Source: Massilia sp. TS11 (GTDB lineage Bacteria; Pseudomonadota; Gammaproteobacteria; Burkholderiales; Burkholderiaceae_D). From it: a DNA stretch of 64,000 bases. The stretch spans positions 62,001 through 126,000 of the forward strand of contig NZ_JAKLTS010000006.1 in assembly GCF_022012445.1 (NCBI RefSeq), read 5' to 3'. The notes below the pieces were generated by a model. That model made no database searches. It was not told the DNA's origin and was given only the letters and a program-made list of their open reading frames with translations. Of this stretch, positions 7,820 to 17,367 are shown one piece after another (within the stretch, counting starts at the first letter, position 1; each line of letters starts with the position of its first letter). Position numbers and translations under genes: made by a program.

Positions 7820-9457
7820 ATGGAACGTCGTACCTTTCTGAATCTGAGCGGCCTCGCCCTGGGCACCATGCTGGTGCCGGTGATGGGCCGCGCCGTCGCC
7901 GCCGAAGAGCTCAAGGCCCCGCTCGCGAACAAGTTCAAGAAGACCCTGGCCGACACCGCCCTCAGCGCCGCCACCGGCGCCGGCGCTTCCTATTGCGACG
8001 TGCGCATCGGCCGCTACCTGAACCAGTTCGTCACCACGCGTGACCTGAATGTGGAAAATGTCGTCAACACGGAATCGGCCGGCGTCGGCATCCGCGTGAT
8101 CGCCAACGGCGCCTATGGCTTTGCCGCCACCAGCGACATGAGCCCGGACAGCGTGGCCAATGCGGCGCGCCAGGCCGTCGCGATCGCCAAGGCCAATGCC
8201 AAAATGCAGTCCGAGCCGATCCAGCTGGCCCCGGTCAAGGGCGTCGGCGAAGTCTACTGGGCCACCCCGGTCCAGAAGGACTGGCGCAATGTGGCGATCA
8301 AGGAAAAGGCCGACATGCTGATCGCCGCCAACAAGGCCGGCATGGAAGCGGGCGCCAACTTCATGCAGTCGGTGCTGTTCCAGGTCCACCAGCAGAAATA
8401 TTTCGCCTCGACCGACGGCTCCTATATCGACCAGGACGTGCAGCGCCTGTGGTGCCCGTTCTTCGCCACGGCCGTCGACAAGGCCAGCGGCAAGTTCCGC
8501 TCGCGTAACGGCCTGTCGACCCCGGTCGGCATGGGCTACGAATACCTCGACGCCCGCCCGGAGCACAAGATCAAGGCGGCCGGCGGCGTCGCCACCCTGT
8601 ACACCAAGTCCTATGACCTGCTCGAGGACGCGCGCGCGGCCGGCCAGCAGGCCAAGGCCAAGCTCAGCGCCAAGTCGGTCGAGCCGGGCAAGTACGACCT
8701 CGTGCTGACCCCGGAGCACCTGTGGCTGACGATCCACGAATCGGTCGGCCACCCGACCGAACTGGACCGCGTGCTCGGCTACGAAGCCAACTACGCCGGC
8801 ACTTCCTTCGCCACCCTCGACAAGTGGCAGAGCAAGACCTTCAAGTACGGCTCCGACCTGGTCAACATCGTGGCCGACAAGACCACCCCGGGCTCGCTCG
8901 GCAATGTCGGCTATGACGACGAAGGCGTGAAGACCAAGAAGTGGGACATCATCCGCAAGGGCATCCTGGTCAACTACCAGGCGATCCGCGACCAGGCCCA
9001 CATCATCGGCGAAAAAGAATCGCATGGCTGCTGCTATGCCGATTCCTGGAGCAGCGTGCAGTTCCAGCGCATGCCGAACGTCTCGCTCGAAGCGGGCCAG
9101 AAGAAGCTGACCCCGGAAGAAATGATCAAGGACGTCAAGAAGGGCATCTACATCGTCGGCGACGGCTCCTTCTCGATCGACCAGCAGCGCTACAACTTCC
9201 AGTTCGGCGGCCAGCTGTTCTACGAAATCAAGGACGGCAAGATCGCCGGCATGCTCGAAGACGTGGCCTACCAGTCGAACACCCAGGAATTCTGGAATGC
9301 CTGCAGCGCCATCTGCGACGAACGCGACTGGCGCATGGGCGGCTCCTTCTTCGACGGCAAGGGCCAGCCGGGCCAGGTCTCGATCGTCTCGCACGGTTCC
9401 TCGACCGCCCGCTTCAATGGCATCAATGTGATCAACACCGCCCGTAAGATCGGCTGA
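7820..9457 (+). CDS. Tat-exported TldD-family metallopeptidase, copy 1
   Basis: The 545-residue protein opens with a twin-arginine signal (MERRTFLNLSG, hydrophobic stretch, AVA-A cleavage site), so it should be exported folded. The rest is a TldD domain with the zinc motif HESVGH at residues 306-311. TldD acts with TldE as a heterodimer that degrades peptides or cleaves RiPP leaders, as in E. coli microcin B17 maturation. The ATG at 7820 was preferred over upstream starts because the RR motif begins there and GGAG precedes it. It is the first gene of a ten-gene operon, followed by its TldE partner after 11 bp, and it is duplicated at 10903-12540 with identical length. The cytoplasmic E. coli TldD has no such signal. 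Confidence 0.88.
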   Translation: MERRTFLNLSGLALGTMLVPVMGRAVAAEELKAPLANKFKKTLADTALSAATGAGASYCDVRIGRYLNQFVTTRDLNVENVVNTESAGVGIRVIANGAYGFAATSDMSPDSVANAARQAVAIAKANAKMQSEPIQLAPVKGVGEVYWATPVQKDWRNVAIKEKADMLIAANKAGMEAGANFMQSVLFQVHQQKYFASTDGSYIDQDVQRLWCPFFATAVDKASGKFRSRNGLSTPVGMGYEYLDARPEHKIKAAGGVATLYTKSYDLLEDARAAGQQAKAKLSAKSVEPGKYDLVLTPEHLWLTIHESVGHPTELDRVLGYEANYAGTSFATLDKWQSKTFKYGSDLVNIVADKTTPGSLGNVGYDDEGVKTKKWDIIRKGILVNYQAIRDQAHIIGEKESHGCCYADSWSSVQFQRMPNVSLEAGQKKLTPEEMIKDVKKGIYIVGDGSFSIDQQRYNFQFGGQLFYEIKDGKIAGMLEDVAYQSNTQEFWNACSAICDERDWRMGGSFFDGKGQPGQVSIVSHGSSTARFNGINVINTARKIG

Positions 9458-9468
9458 GGCATACCACC

Positions 9469-10806
9469 ATGAAAATTCTGAGCGCTGAAGAAGCAAAACG
9501 CATCACCGACAAAGTCCTGTCCTATTCCAAGGCGGACGAATGCACGGTGCAGATCAATGGCCGCCGCACCGGCAATGTGCGCTATGCGCGCAACAGCATT
9601 TCGACGGCCGGCCTGGTGGAAGACGTGCAGCTGGCCGTGTCTGTCGCCTTCGGCAAGAAGTCGGGCATCGCCACCATCAATGAATTCGACGACAAGTCGC
9701 TCGAGAAAGTCGTGCGCCGCGCCGAAGAACTGGCCCGCCTGGCGCCCGAAAATCCCGAGTTCATGGCCGCCGTCGACAAGCAGGACTACAAGGCCTCGGC
9801 CACCTTCGCCGCCAAGACGGCCGCCATCGACCCCGACTACCGCGCCGAGGTGGCCGCCTACTCGATCGAGGCCTGCAAGAAGAACAAGCTGACCGCAGCC
9901 GGCTTCTTCACCGACTCGGCCAATTTCGAGACGGTCGCCAATTCGAAAGGCGTGTTCGGCCATCAGGCCGCTACCGGCCTCGATTTCACGCTGACGGTGC
10001 GTACCGACGACGGGCGCGGCTCGGGCTGGGTCAAGCGCTCGGCCACCGACGCTGGCCAGTTCAATGCGCGCGAAGCGACCGACATCGCGATCGAGAAAGC
10101 CCTGCGTTCGGTCGACGCCAAGGCGCTCGAACCGGGCCGCTACACGGTGATTCTGGAACCGGCCGCCACCTCGGAGCTGATCGGCTTCATGCTGGGCAAC
10201 TGGGACGCGCGTTCGGCCGACGAGGGGCGCAGCTTCCTGGCCAAGAAGGGCGGCGGCAACCGCCTCGGCGAGAAGCTGTTCGACCAGCAGGTCAATCTGT
10301 GGGCCGACCCCTGGGACAAGGACGTCGCCGTGATGCCCTGGGATAACAACTCGCTGCTGGCGCGCCAGCGCGAAGACATCATCAAGGATGGCAAGGTGGC
10401 CGCGCTCCAGTACTCGCGCTACTGGGCCCAGAAGATGGGCAAGGTGGCGCGCGGCGCACCCGGCAATATCATCATGGCCGGCACCAACAAGAGCACGGCC
10501 GAGCTGATCGCCAACACCAAGAAGGGCATCCTGGTCACGCGCACCTGGTATATCCGCCTGGTCGATCCGCAGTCGGTGCTGCTGACCGGCCTGACGCGCG
10601 ACGGCACCTTCTACATCGAAGACGGCAAGATCAAGTACCCGATCAAGAACTTCCGCTTCAACGAGAGCCCGGTGACGATGCTGAACAACATCGAAGAAAT
10701 CGGCAAGCCGGTGGTGATCGGCGGCGATGAAGTGCCGTTCACGATGCTGATTCCGCCGATGAAGGTGCGCGACTTCAATTTCACCTCGCTGTCCGCCGCC
10801 GTCTGA
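9469..10806 (+). CDS. TldE/PmbA-like partner of TldD, copy 1
   Basis: The 445-residue protein is of the TldE/PmbA type: it has the family N-terminus (ILSAEEAKRITDKVLSYSKADECTV), the central RYTVILEPAA strand and the C-terminal TWYIRLVDPQSVLLTGLTRDG block, but no HExxxH site. In characterised pairs TldE has no catalytic metal and completes the TldD active chamber. No signal peptide is seen although TldD next door has a Tat signal, so export would need piggy-backing on TldD. It lies 11 bp after tldD copy 1 and has an equal-length paralogue at 12552-13889. Confidence 0.86.
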   Translation: MKILSAEEAKRITDKVLSYSKADECTVQINGRRTGNVRYARNSISTAGLVEDVQLAVSVAFGKKSGIATINEFDDKSLEKVVRRAEELARLAPENPEFMAAVDKQDYKASATFAAKTAAIDPDYRAEVAAYSIEACKKNKLTAAGFFTDSANFETVANSKGVFGHQAATGLDFTLTVRTDDGRGSGWVKRSATDAGQFNAREATDIAIEKALRSVDAKALEPGRYTVILEPAATSELIGFMLGNWDARSADEGRSFLAKKGGGNRLGEKLFDQQVNLWADPWDKDVAVMPWDNNSLLARQREDIIKDGKVAALQYSRYWAQKMGKVARGAPGNIIMAGTNKSTAELIANTKKGILVTRTWYIRLVDPQSVLLTGLTRDGTFYIEDGKIKYPIKNFRFNESPVTMLNNIEEIGKPVVIGGDEVPFTMLIPPMKVRDFNFTSLSAAV

Positions 10807-10902
10807 GGCGCCGGGGCCCGCGCCCGGCGTTGGCGCCGGCCCCGCCGCCAGTCACACCCCGTGGCACGGGTCGGGCGACCCGCGCCGCTTTTTGGAGAAC
10901 AC

Positions 10903-12540
10903 ATGGAACGCCGCCAATTTCTACGCATCAGCACCGGCATGGCCGGTTCGCTGCTGGTCCCTGTCTTCGGCCAGGCGATCGCCGCCGAGGACCTGCTGAA
11001 ACCGGCCGACACACGCGCCAAGAAGGCGCTGGCCGATATCGCCATGAATGCCGCCACCGCTGCCGGCGCTGCCTATTGCGACGTGCGCATCGGCCGCTAC
11101 CTGAACCAGTTCGTCATCACCCGTGACCTGAACGTCGAGAACATCGTCAACACCGAGTCCTCGGGCGTGGGCGTGCGCGTGGTGGCCAATGGCGCCTACG
11201 GCTTCGCCTCGACCAATGACATGTCGCCCGACGGCGTGGCCAACGCGGCGCGCCAGGCGGTGGCGATCGCCAAGGCCAATGCCAAGCTCGGCGGCGAGCC
11301 GGTGCAGCTGGCGCCCGTCAAGGGCGTCGGCGAAGTGCGCTGGGCCACGCCCTACACCAAGGACTGGCGCGCCGTGCCGATCAAGGAGAAGGCCGAGATG
11401 CTGCTGGCTGCGAACGCGGCCGGCATGAAGGCGGGCGCCAATTTCATGGCCTCCCAGCTGTTCCAGGTGAACCAGCAAAAATACTTCGCCTCGACCGACG
11501 GTTCCTACATCGACCAGGACTTCCACCGCCTGTGGGCGCCGTTCACGGCCACCGCCGTCGACAAGGCCAGCGGCAAGTTCCGCACGCGCGACGGCCTCGC
11601 CTCGCCGCGCGGGGTCGGCTATGAATTCTTCGACGCCCGGCCCGAGCACAAGATCCAGGCGGCCGGCGGCGTCACCACGCTCTACACCGAGTCCTACGAC
11701 ATCATCGAGGACGCCCGCAATGCGGGCCGCCAGGCGCGCGAGAAGCTGGCCGCCAAGTCTGTCGATCCGGGCAAGTACGACCTGGTGCTGGCGCCTGAGC
11801 ACCTGTTCCTGACGATCCACGAATCGGTCGGCCACCCGACCGAACTCGATCGCGTGCTCGGCTACGAAGCCAATTACGCCGGCACCTCGTTCTGCACGCT
11901 CGACAAGTGGCAGAGCAAGAATTTCCGCTTCGGCGCCGAGCGCGTCAACTTCTTCGCCGAGAAGCAGATCAAGGGCTCACTCGGGGCCGTCGGCTACGAC
12001 GACGAAGGGGTGCCGGCCAAGCGCTGGGACATCATCAAGGACGGCATCCTGGTCAACTACCAGGCTACGCGCGACCAGGCCCACATCATCGGCGAAAAGG
12101 AATCGCACGGCTGCTCGTATGCCGATTCGTGGAGCAGCGTGCAGTTCCAGCGCATGCCGAACGTCTCGCTGGCGGCCGGCAAGGAGCGGCTCACGCCCGA
12201 CCAGATGGTGGCCGGCGTGAAGAAGGGCATCTACATCATCGGGCGCGGTTCCTACTCGATCGACCAGCAGCGCTACAACTTCCAGTTCGGCGGCCAGCTG
12301 TTCTTCGAGATCAAGGACGGCAAGATCGCCGGCATGCTCGAGGATGTAGCCTACCAGTCGAACACCCAGGAGTTCTGGAATGCCTGCAGCGCCATCTGCG
12401 ACGAGCGCGACTGGCGCATGAGCGGCTCCTTCTTCGACGGCAAGGGCCAGCCCTCGCAGGTCAGCGCCGTCTCGCACGGCTCCGCCACCACGCGCTTCAA
12501 TGGCGTCAACGTGATCAACACCGGCCGCAAGATCGGCTAG
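10903..12540 (+). CDS. Tat-exported TldD-family metallopeptidase, copy 2
   Basis: This 545-residue paralogue has the same length as copy 1 and long shared blocks, including the HESVGH metal site at residues 306-311 and the ESHGC and FWNACSAICDERDWRM segments. The Tat signal (MERRQFLRIST, AIA-A cleavage site) is kept although its sequence has diverged, which suggests selection for export. The start at 10903 is supported by GGAG at about 7 bp. The 96-bp gap from the upstream TldE gene contains a GC-rich hairpin (CGCCGGG 10809-10815 / CCCGGCG 10823-10829) but no T-run, so read-through is expected. Confidence 0.88.
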   Translation: MERRQFLRISTGMAGSLLVPVFGQAIAAEDLLKPADTRAKKALADIAMNAATAAGAAYCDVRIGRYLNQFVITRDLNVENIVNTESSGVGVRVVANGAYGFASTNDMSPDGVANAARQAVAIAKANAKLGGEPVQLAPVKGVGEVRWATPYTKDWRAVPIKEKAEMLLAANAAGMKAGANFMASQLFQVNQQKYFASTDGSYIDQDFHRLWAPFTATAVDKASGKFRTRDGLASPRGVGYEFFDARPEHKIQAAGGVTTLYTESYDIIEDARNAGRQAREKLAAKSVDPGKYDLVLAPEHLFLTIHESVGHPTELDRVLGYEANYAGTSFCTLDKWQSKNFRFGAERVNFFAEKQIKGSLGAVGYDDEGVPAKRWDIIKDGILVNYQATRDQAHIIGEKESHGCSYADSWSSVQFQRMPNVSLAAGKERLTPDQMVAGVKKGIYIIGRGSYSIDQQRYNFQFGGQLFFEIKDGKIAGMLEDVAYQSNTQEFWNACSAICDERDWRMSGSFFDGKGQPSQVSAVSHGSATTRFNGVNVINTGRKIG

Positions 12541-12551
12541 GAGAAACCAAG

Positions 12552-13889
12552 ATGAAACTGCTGAACCAGGAAGAATCCAAGAAAATCCTCGATCGCGTGC
12601 TGGCCTTCTCCAAGGCGGACGAGTGCACGGTCTCGCTGTCGGGCTCGCGCACGGGGAATATCCGCTATGCGCGCAATTCGGTCTCGACCGCCGGCCTCAA
12701 CGAAAACATGCAGCTGACCGTGCAGGTCTCGTTCGGCAAGCGCACCGGCACCGCTTCGATCAATGAATTCGACGACAAGGCGCTCGAGACGGTGGTGCGG
12801 CGCGCCGAGGACGTGGCGCGGCTGGCGCCCGAAAATCCCGAGCACATGCCGGTGCTGGGCCCGCAGGACTTCAAGCCGGCCCCGACCTTCCTCGCCTCGA
12901 CCGCGGCCATCGATCCCGAGTACCGCGCCAGCGTGGCCGCGGCCAGCATCAACGCCTGCAAGAAGGCCGGGCTGACGGCGGCCGGCTTCTTCATCGATAA
13001 CACCGCGTTCGAAGCCGTGGCCACCTCGAAGGGCCTGTTCGGCCACACCGAGTACACGAATTTCGACTTCACCGTGACCACCCGCACGGAAGACGGGCGC
13101 GGTTCCGGCTGGGTCGGCCGTTCGGCGAATGACATCAAGCTGTTCGACCCGCACGAAGCCTCGCAGGTGGCGATCGAAAAGGCCCTGCGTTCGGTCGAGG
13201 CCAAGGCCATCGAGCCGGGCCGCTACACGGTCATCCTCGAGCCGGCCGCCTCGGTCGGCCTGATGAACTTCATGTTCAATGGCTTCAATGCGCGCCAGGC
13301 CGACGAAGGCCGCAGCTTCCTGTCGAAGAAGGGCGGCGGCACGCGCCTGGGCGAAAAGCTGTTCGACGAGCAGGTCAATATCTGGGCCGACCCGTGGAAC
13401 AAGGACGTGCCGGTGTCGCCCTGGGACCGCGGCTCGCTGCTGGCGCGCGAAAAGCAGGACATCATCAAGAACGGCGTCGTCGCCAACCTCAACTACCCGC
13501 GCTACTGGGCCCAGAAGCAGGGCAAGGTGGCCAAGGGCGCGCCCGGGAATATCATCATGGCCGGCGGTAACAAGTCGCTCGAGGAGCTGATCGCCGGCAC
13601 CAAGAAGGGCGTGCTGGTCACGCGCACCTGGTATATCCGCCTGGTCGACGCCCAGTCGGTGCTGCTGACCGGGCTGACGCGCGACGGCACCTTCTACATC
13701 GAGAACGGCAAGATCAAGCACCCGGTGAAGAACTTCCGCTTCAACGAGAGCCCGGTCACGATGCTGAACAACATCGAGGAGCTGGGGCGCCCGGTGGTGC
13801 TGGGCGGCGACGAGTCGAGCCTGCGCTTCGTGGTGCCGCCGATGCGCATCCGCGACTTCAATTTCTCCTCGCTGTCCGATGCGGTGTAA
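12552..13889 (+). CDS. TldE/PmbA-like partner of TldD, copy 2
   Basis: The 445-residue protein is the same length as copy 1 and shares its blocks (KADECTV, NEFDDK, RYTVILEPAA, TWYIRLVD, FNESPVTMLNNIEE). It lacks a metal motif and a signal peptide. Together with the preceding tldD it forms the second of two tandem TldD/E modules. Its TAA stop shares one base with the ATG of the DUF4159 gene, so translational coupling is likely. Confidence 0.86.
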   Translation: MKLLNQEESKKILDRVLAFSKADECTVSLSGSRTGNIRYARNSVSTAGLNENMQLTVQVSFGKRTGTASINEFDDKALETVVRRAEDVARLAPENPEHMPVLGPQDFKPAPTFLASTAAIDPEYRASVAAASINACKKAGLTAAGFFIDNTAFEAVATSKGLFGHTEYTNFDFTVTTRTEDGRGSGWVGRSANDIKLFDPHEASQVAIEKALRSVEAKAIEPGRYTVILEPAASVGLMNFMFNGFNARQADEGRSFLSKKGGGTRLGEKLFDEQVNIWADPWNKDVPVSPWDRGSLLAREKQDIIKNGVVANLNYPRYWAQKQGKVAKGAPGNIIMAGGNKSLEELIAGTKKGVLVTRTWYIRLVDAQSVLLTGLTRDGTFYIENGKIKHPVKNFRFNESPVTMLNNIEELGRPVVLGGDESSLRFVVPPMRIRDFNFSSLSDAV

Positions 13890-14509
13890 TGGCCACCTAT
13901 GATTTCTACTTCACGCGTCTGCTCTACGATTCGGGCGACTTCGATGTAGACATCCGCATGCCGAGCAATGTGCTCAACTCGCTCGTCGAGTACACGACCC
14001 TGCGCGTGGACCCGGTCGAGCGGGTGCTGCCCTTGTCCGATCCGAAGATCCTGCAGGCCCCGTTCTGCTACATGGCGGGGCATAAGCTGGTGCAGTTCTC
14101 GCCGGCCGAGCGGCGCAATTTCGAGCGCTATGTGCGCGGCGGCGGCTTCGTCTTCGTGGACGACTGCAACCACGATATCGACGGCCTGTTTGCCAAGTCC
14201 TTCGAGGCCGAGGTGGCGCGCATGTTCGGCCCCAAGGCCCTGCATAAGATTCCGAATACGCACCCGCTGTATTCGAGCTTCTTCCATTTCGAGGGGCCGC
14301 CCAACACCAGCGTGGAACTCAATGGCTGGGGCGACGATCTGGTGCACGACTATCTGAAGGCGGTCGAATTCGGCGGCCGCATCCGCCTGCTGTATTCCAA
14401 CAAGGACTACGGCTGCGAGTGGGACTACGACTTCCGCAACAAGCGCTGGCTGGCGATCGACAACACGCGCTTTGCGGTCAATATCATTCAATACGCATTG
14501 GGAGCCTGA
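13889..14509 (+). CDS. DUF4159-domain protein
   Basis: The 206-residue protein has no signal peptide or membrane segment. It matches the DUF4159 pattern: an early DFYFTRLLYDSGDFDVD segment, CYMAGHKLVQFSPAERRNFERYVRGGGFVFVDDC in the centre (a glutamine-amidotransferase-like turn) and a C-terminal DNTRFAVNIIQYALG helix. The molecular function is unknown. DUF4159 genes often sit beside MoxR, DUF58 and BatA-like genes, as here. The start overlaps the tldE stop in TAATG, and the MoxR gene follows after 4 bp. Confidence 0.8.
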   Translation: MATYDFYFTRLLYDSGDFDVDIRMPSNVLNSLVEYTTLRVDPVERVLPLSDPKILQAPFCYMAGHKLVQFSPAERRNFERYVRGGGFVFVDDCNHDIDGLFAKSFEAEVARMFGPKALHKIPNTHPLYSSFFHFEGPPNTSVELNGWGDDLVHDYLKAVEFGGRIRLLYSNKDYGCEWDYDFRNKRWLAIDNTRFAVNIIQYALGA

Positions 14510-14513
14510 GCAA

Positions 14514-15500
<987 letters not shown>

Positions 15501-15502
15501 GC

Positions 15503-16387
15503 ATGCTGGTGTCCCCCGCGCAGCTGGCGCAGACGTCCGATCTCGACCTGGTGATCCGCCACGTGCTGGCCGGGCTCGGGCACGGCATTCACGCCGGGCG
15601 CGAGCGCGGCGCCGGCGTCGAATTTTCGGAGTACCGCGCCTATGCGCCCGGCGACGAATGGCGCCGGGTCGACTGGAAGCTGCTGGCGCGCGCCGACCGC
15701 TACTACGTGCGCGAGGCCGAGCGCGACAGCCATGTGGCGGTCTGGCTGTGGCTCGACGCCAGCGCCTCGATGGCCGAGGCCAGCCACCACAGCAAGCAGG
15801 TCGACAAGCTGTGGTTCGCGCGCACCGTGCTGGCCTGCGTGGCGGCCATCGCCCAGCGCCAGGGCGACGCCTTCGGGCTGGTGGTGTGCGGCGCCGGGCG
15901 GGTGCAGTTCGTGCCGGCCGCGCGCGGCCCGCGCCAGATGCAGCGCGTATTGGCCGCCCTGTCGCGGGTGCGCCCCGAAGGCGCGCTGCCGGACGAAGCG
16001 ACGCTGCGCGCCAGCCTGCACTTCGCGCGCGCGCCCAGCATGATTTTCGCTGTCAGCGATTTTCTCGAACAGCCATCGGCCCTGACCCAGGCCCTGGTGC
16101 GCCTGCGCCATATGCGGCACGATGTGCGCGCCCTGAGCCTGTTCACCCAGGCCGAGATCGAGGCCGACTTCGGCGCCGGCCAGGCCTATCGCGACCCCGA
16201 GGGCGGGGCCCAGATCCACCGCTTCGACGACAGCGTGCGCGCGGCCTACCAGCAGGCGCGCACGGCCCACGTGGAGAGCGTGCGCGCGCTGTGGCGCCAG
16301 CATGATGTGGCGGCCCACGCGGCCGCGATCGAACAGGCGCCGGCGACTGTGCTGCGCGACTGGCTGAAACGGGCGGGGCGCGCATGA
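15503..16387 (+). CDS. DUF58 / vWA-like protein
   Basis: The 294-residue protein carries the DUF58 core (GIHAGRERGAGVEFSEYRAYAPGDEWRRVDWKLLAR) followed by a vWA-like region with a MIDAS-type DASAS motif (residues about 91-95). DUF58 proteins are the usual partners of MoxR ATPases. No N-terminal membrane segment is present. The stop overlaps the start of the next gene by 4 bp (ATGA), which supports co-translation within the operon. Confidence 0.86.
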   Translation: MLVSPAQLAQTSDLDLVIRHVLAGLGHGIHAGRERGAGVEFSEYRAYAPGDEWRRVDWKLLARADRYYVREAERDSHVAVWLWLDASASMAEASHHSKQVDKLWFARTVLACVAAIAQRQGDAFGLVVCGAGRVQFVPAARGPRQMQRVLAALSRVRPEGALPDEATLRASLHFARAPSMIFAVSDFLEQPSALTQALVRLRHMRHDVRALSLFTQAEIEADFGAGQAYRDPEGGAQIHRFDDSVRAAYQQARTAHVESVRALWRQHDVAAHAAAIEQAPATVLRDWLKRAGRA

Positions 16388-17367
16388 TCAGCAGTCTGCC
16401 GCTGTGGTGGCTCGGGCTGCTGAGCCTGGCCGTACCGATCCTGCTGCACCGCGCCCGGCGCGAGCGCGTCAAGGCCAAGCCCCTGGCGACGGCACGCTTC
16501 CTGCCGGCCGCCCAGCCGCAGCAGCGGCGTGTCTGGCAATGGGTCGACAAACTGCTGCTGCTGCTGCGCTGCCTGCTGCTGGCGGCCCTGGTGGCCTGGC
16601 TGGCCGATCCGGTGCTGCCATGGCGCGGCGACAGCGTGCTGGTGGTGCAGGGCAGCGACCCGGCCTGGGTCGAGGCCGAAGCCCGCGCCGCCGGTCTGCA
16701 GCAGGCGGCGCGCGTGACGGTGCCGCGCACGGCCCTGGACTGGCTGGCCGCGCACGAGGCCGAATGGCGGCCCGAGGCGCGCCTGCTGCTGCTCGGCGAC
16801 GTCGCCATGCCGGCCCACCAGCCGGCCCTGCGCCATGCGCTGGCCGTGCGCAGCCGCGTGGCCGCGGGCGTCCCGGCGCCGGTCCACGTGGCCGTCCAGA
16901 GCAGCCGGCCCGAGGCCTGGCAGCCCTTCTTTGCGGCCGCGCGCGCGAACGGCCTGGCCATCGTGTTCGATAGCGCGCCCGGCGCCGCCACTGAATTGAT
17001 CGTCTGGGACCAGCCCGAGGCGCCGCCGGCCGGCCTGCGTGCGCCGCTGTGGTGGTGGACCGATGCGCGTCTGGCCGGTCCGCTCGCGCTGCAGCAGGGC
17101 GGGCTGCGCATCGGCGACAACGCGCACGGGCGCAGCTGGCTGCTGCCCGGACCGCCGCAGGACGCGGCCAGCGCGCGCCGCCTGTACGAAAGCTGGCAGC
17201 AGCTGCATCCGGCGCCTCAGCCCTTTACTGTGGCCAGCCAGAACCTGGCCGCCAGCGCCAGTCCGGCCGCCGCCCTGCCCAATGGCGCACTGCGCGACAG
17301 CCTGGCCTGGGTCCTGTTGATTGTCTTCCTGCTTGAACGTCTGCTCAGCCATGTCCGCCGCTCCTGA
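16384..17367 (+). CDS. BatA-like membrane protein
   Basis: The 327-residue protein begins with the BatA N-terminal domain: a first membrane helix (LPLWWLGLLSLAVPILLH), a short basic loop and a second helix (LLLLLRCLLLAALVAWLADPVLP). A periplasmic region of about 230 residues follows and a C-terminal helix (SLAWVLLIVFLLERLLSH) ends the protein. The family partners with MoxR/DUF58. The function of the soluble part is not known. It overlaps the genes on both sides. Confidence 0.78.
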   Translation: MISSLPLWWLGLLSLAVPILLHRARRERVKAKPLATARFLPAAQPQQRRVWQWVDKLLLLLRCLLLAALVAWLADPVLPWRGDSVLVVQGSDPAWVEAEARAAGLQQAARVTVPRTALDWLAAHEAEWRPEARLLLLGDVAMPAHQPALRHALAVRSRVAAGVPAPVHVAVQSSRPEAWQPFFAAARANGLAIVFDSAPGAATELIVWDQPEAPPAGLRAPLWWWTDARLAGPLALQQGGLRIGDNAHGRSWLLPGPPQDAASARRLYESWQQLHPAPQPFTVASQNLAASASPAAALPNGALRDSLAWVLLIVFLLERLLSHVRRS

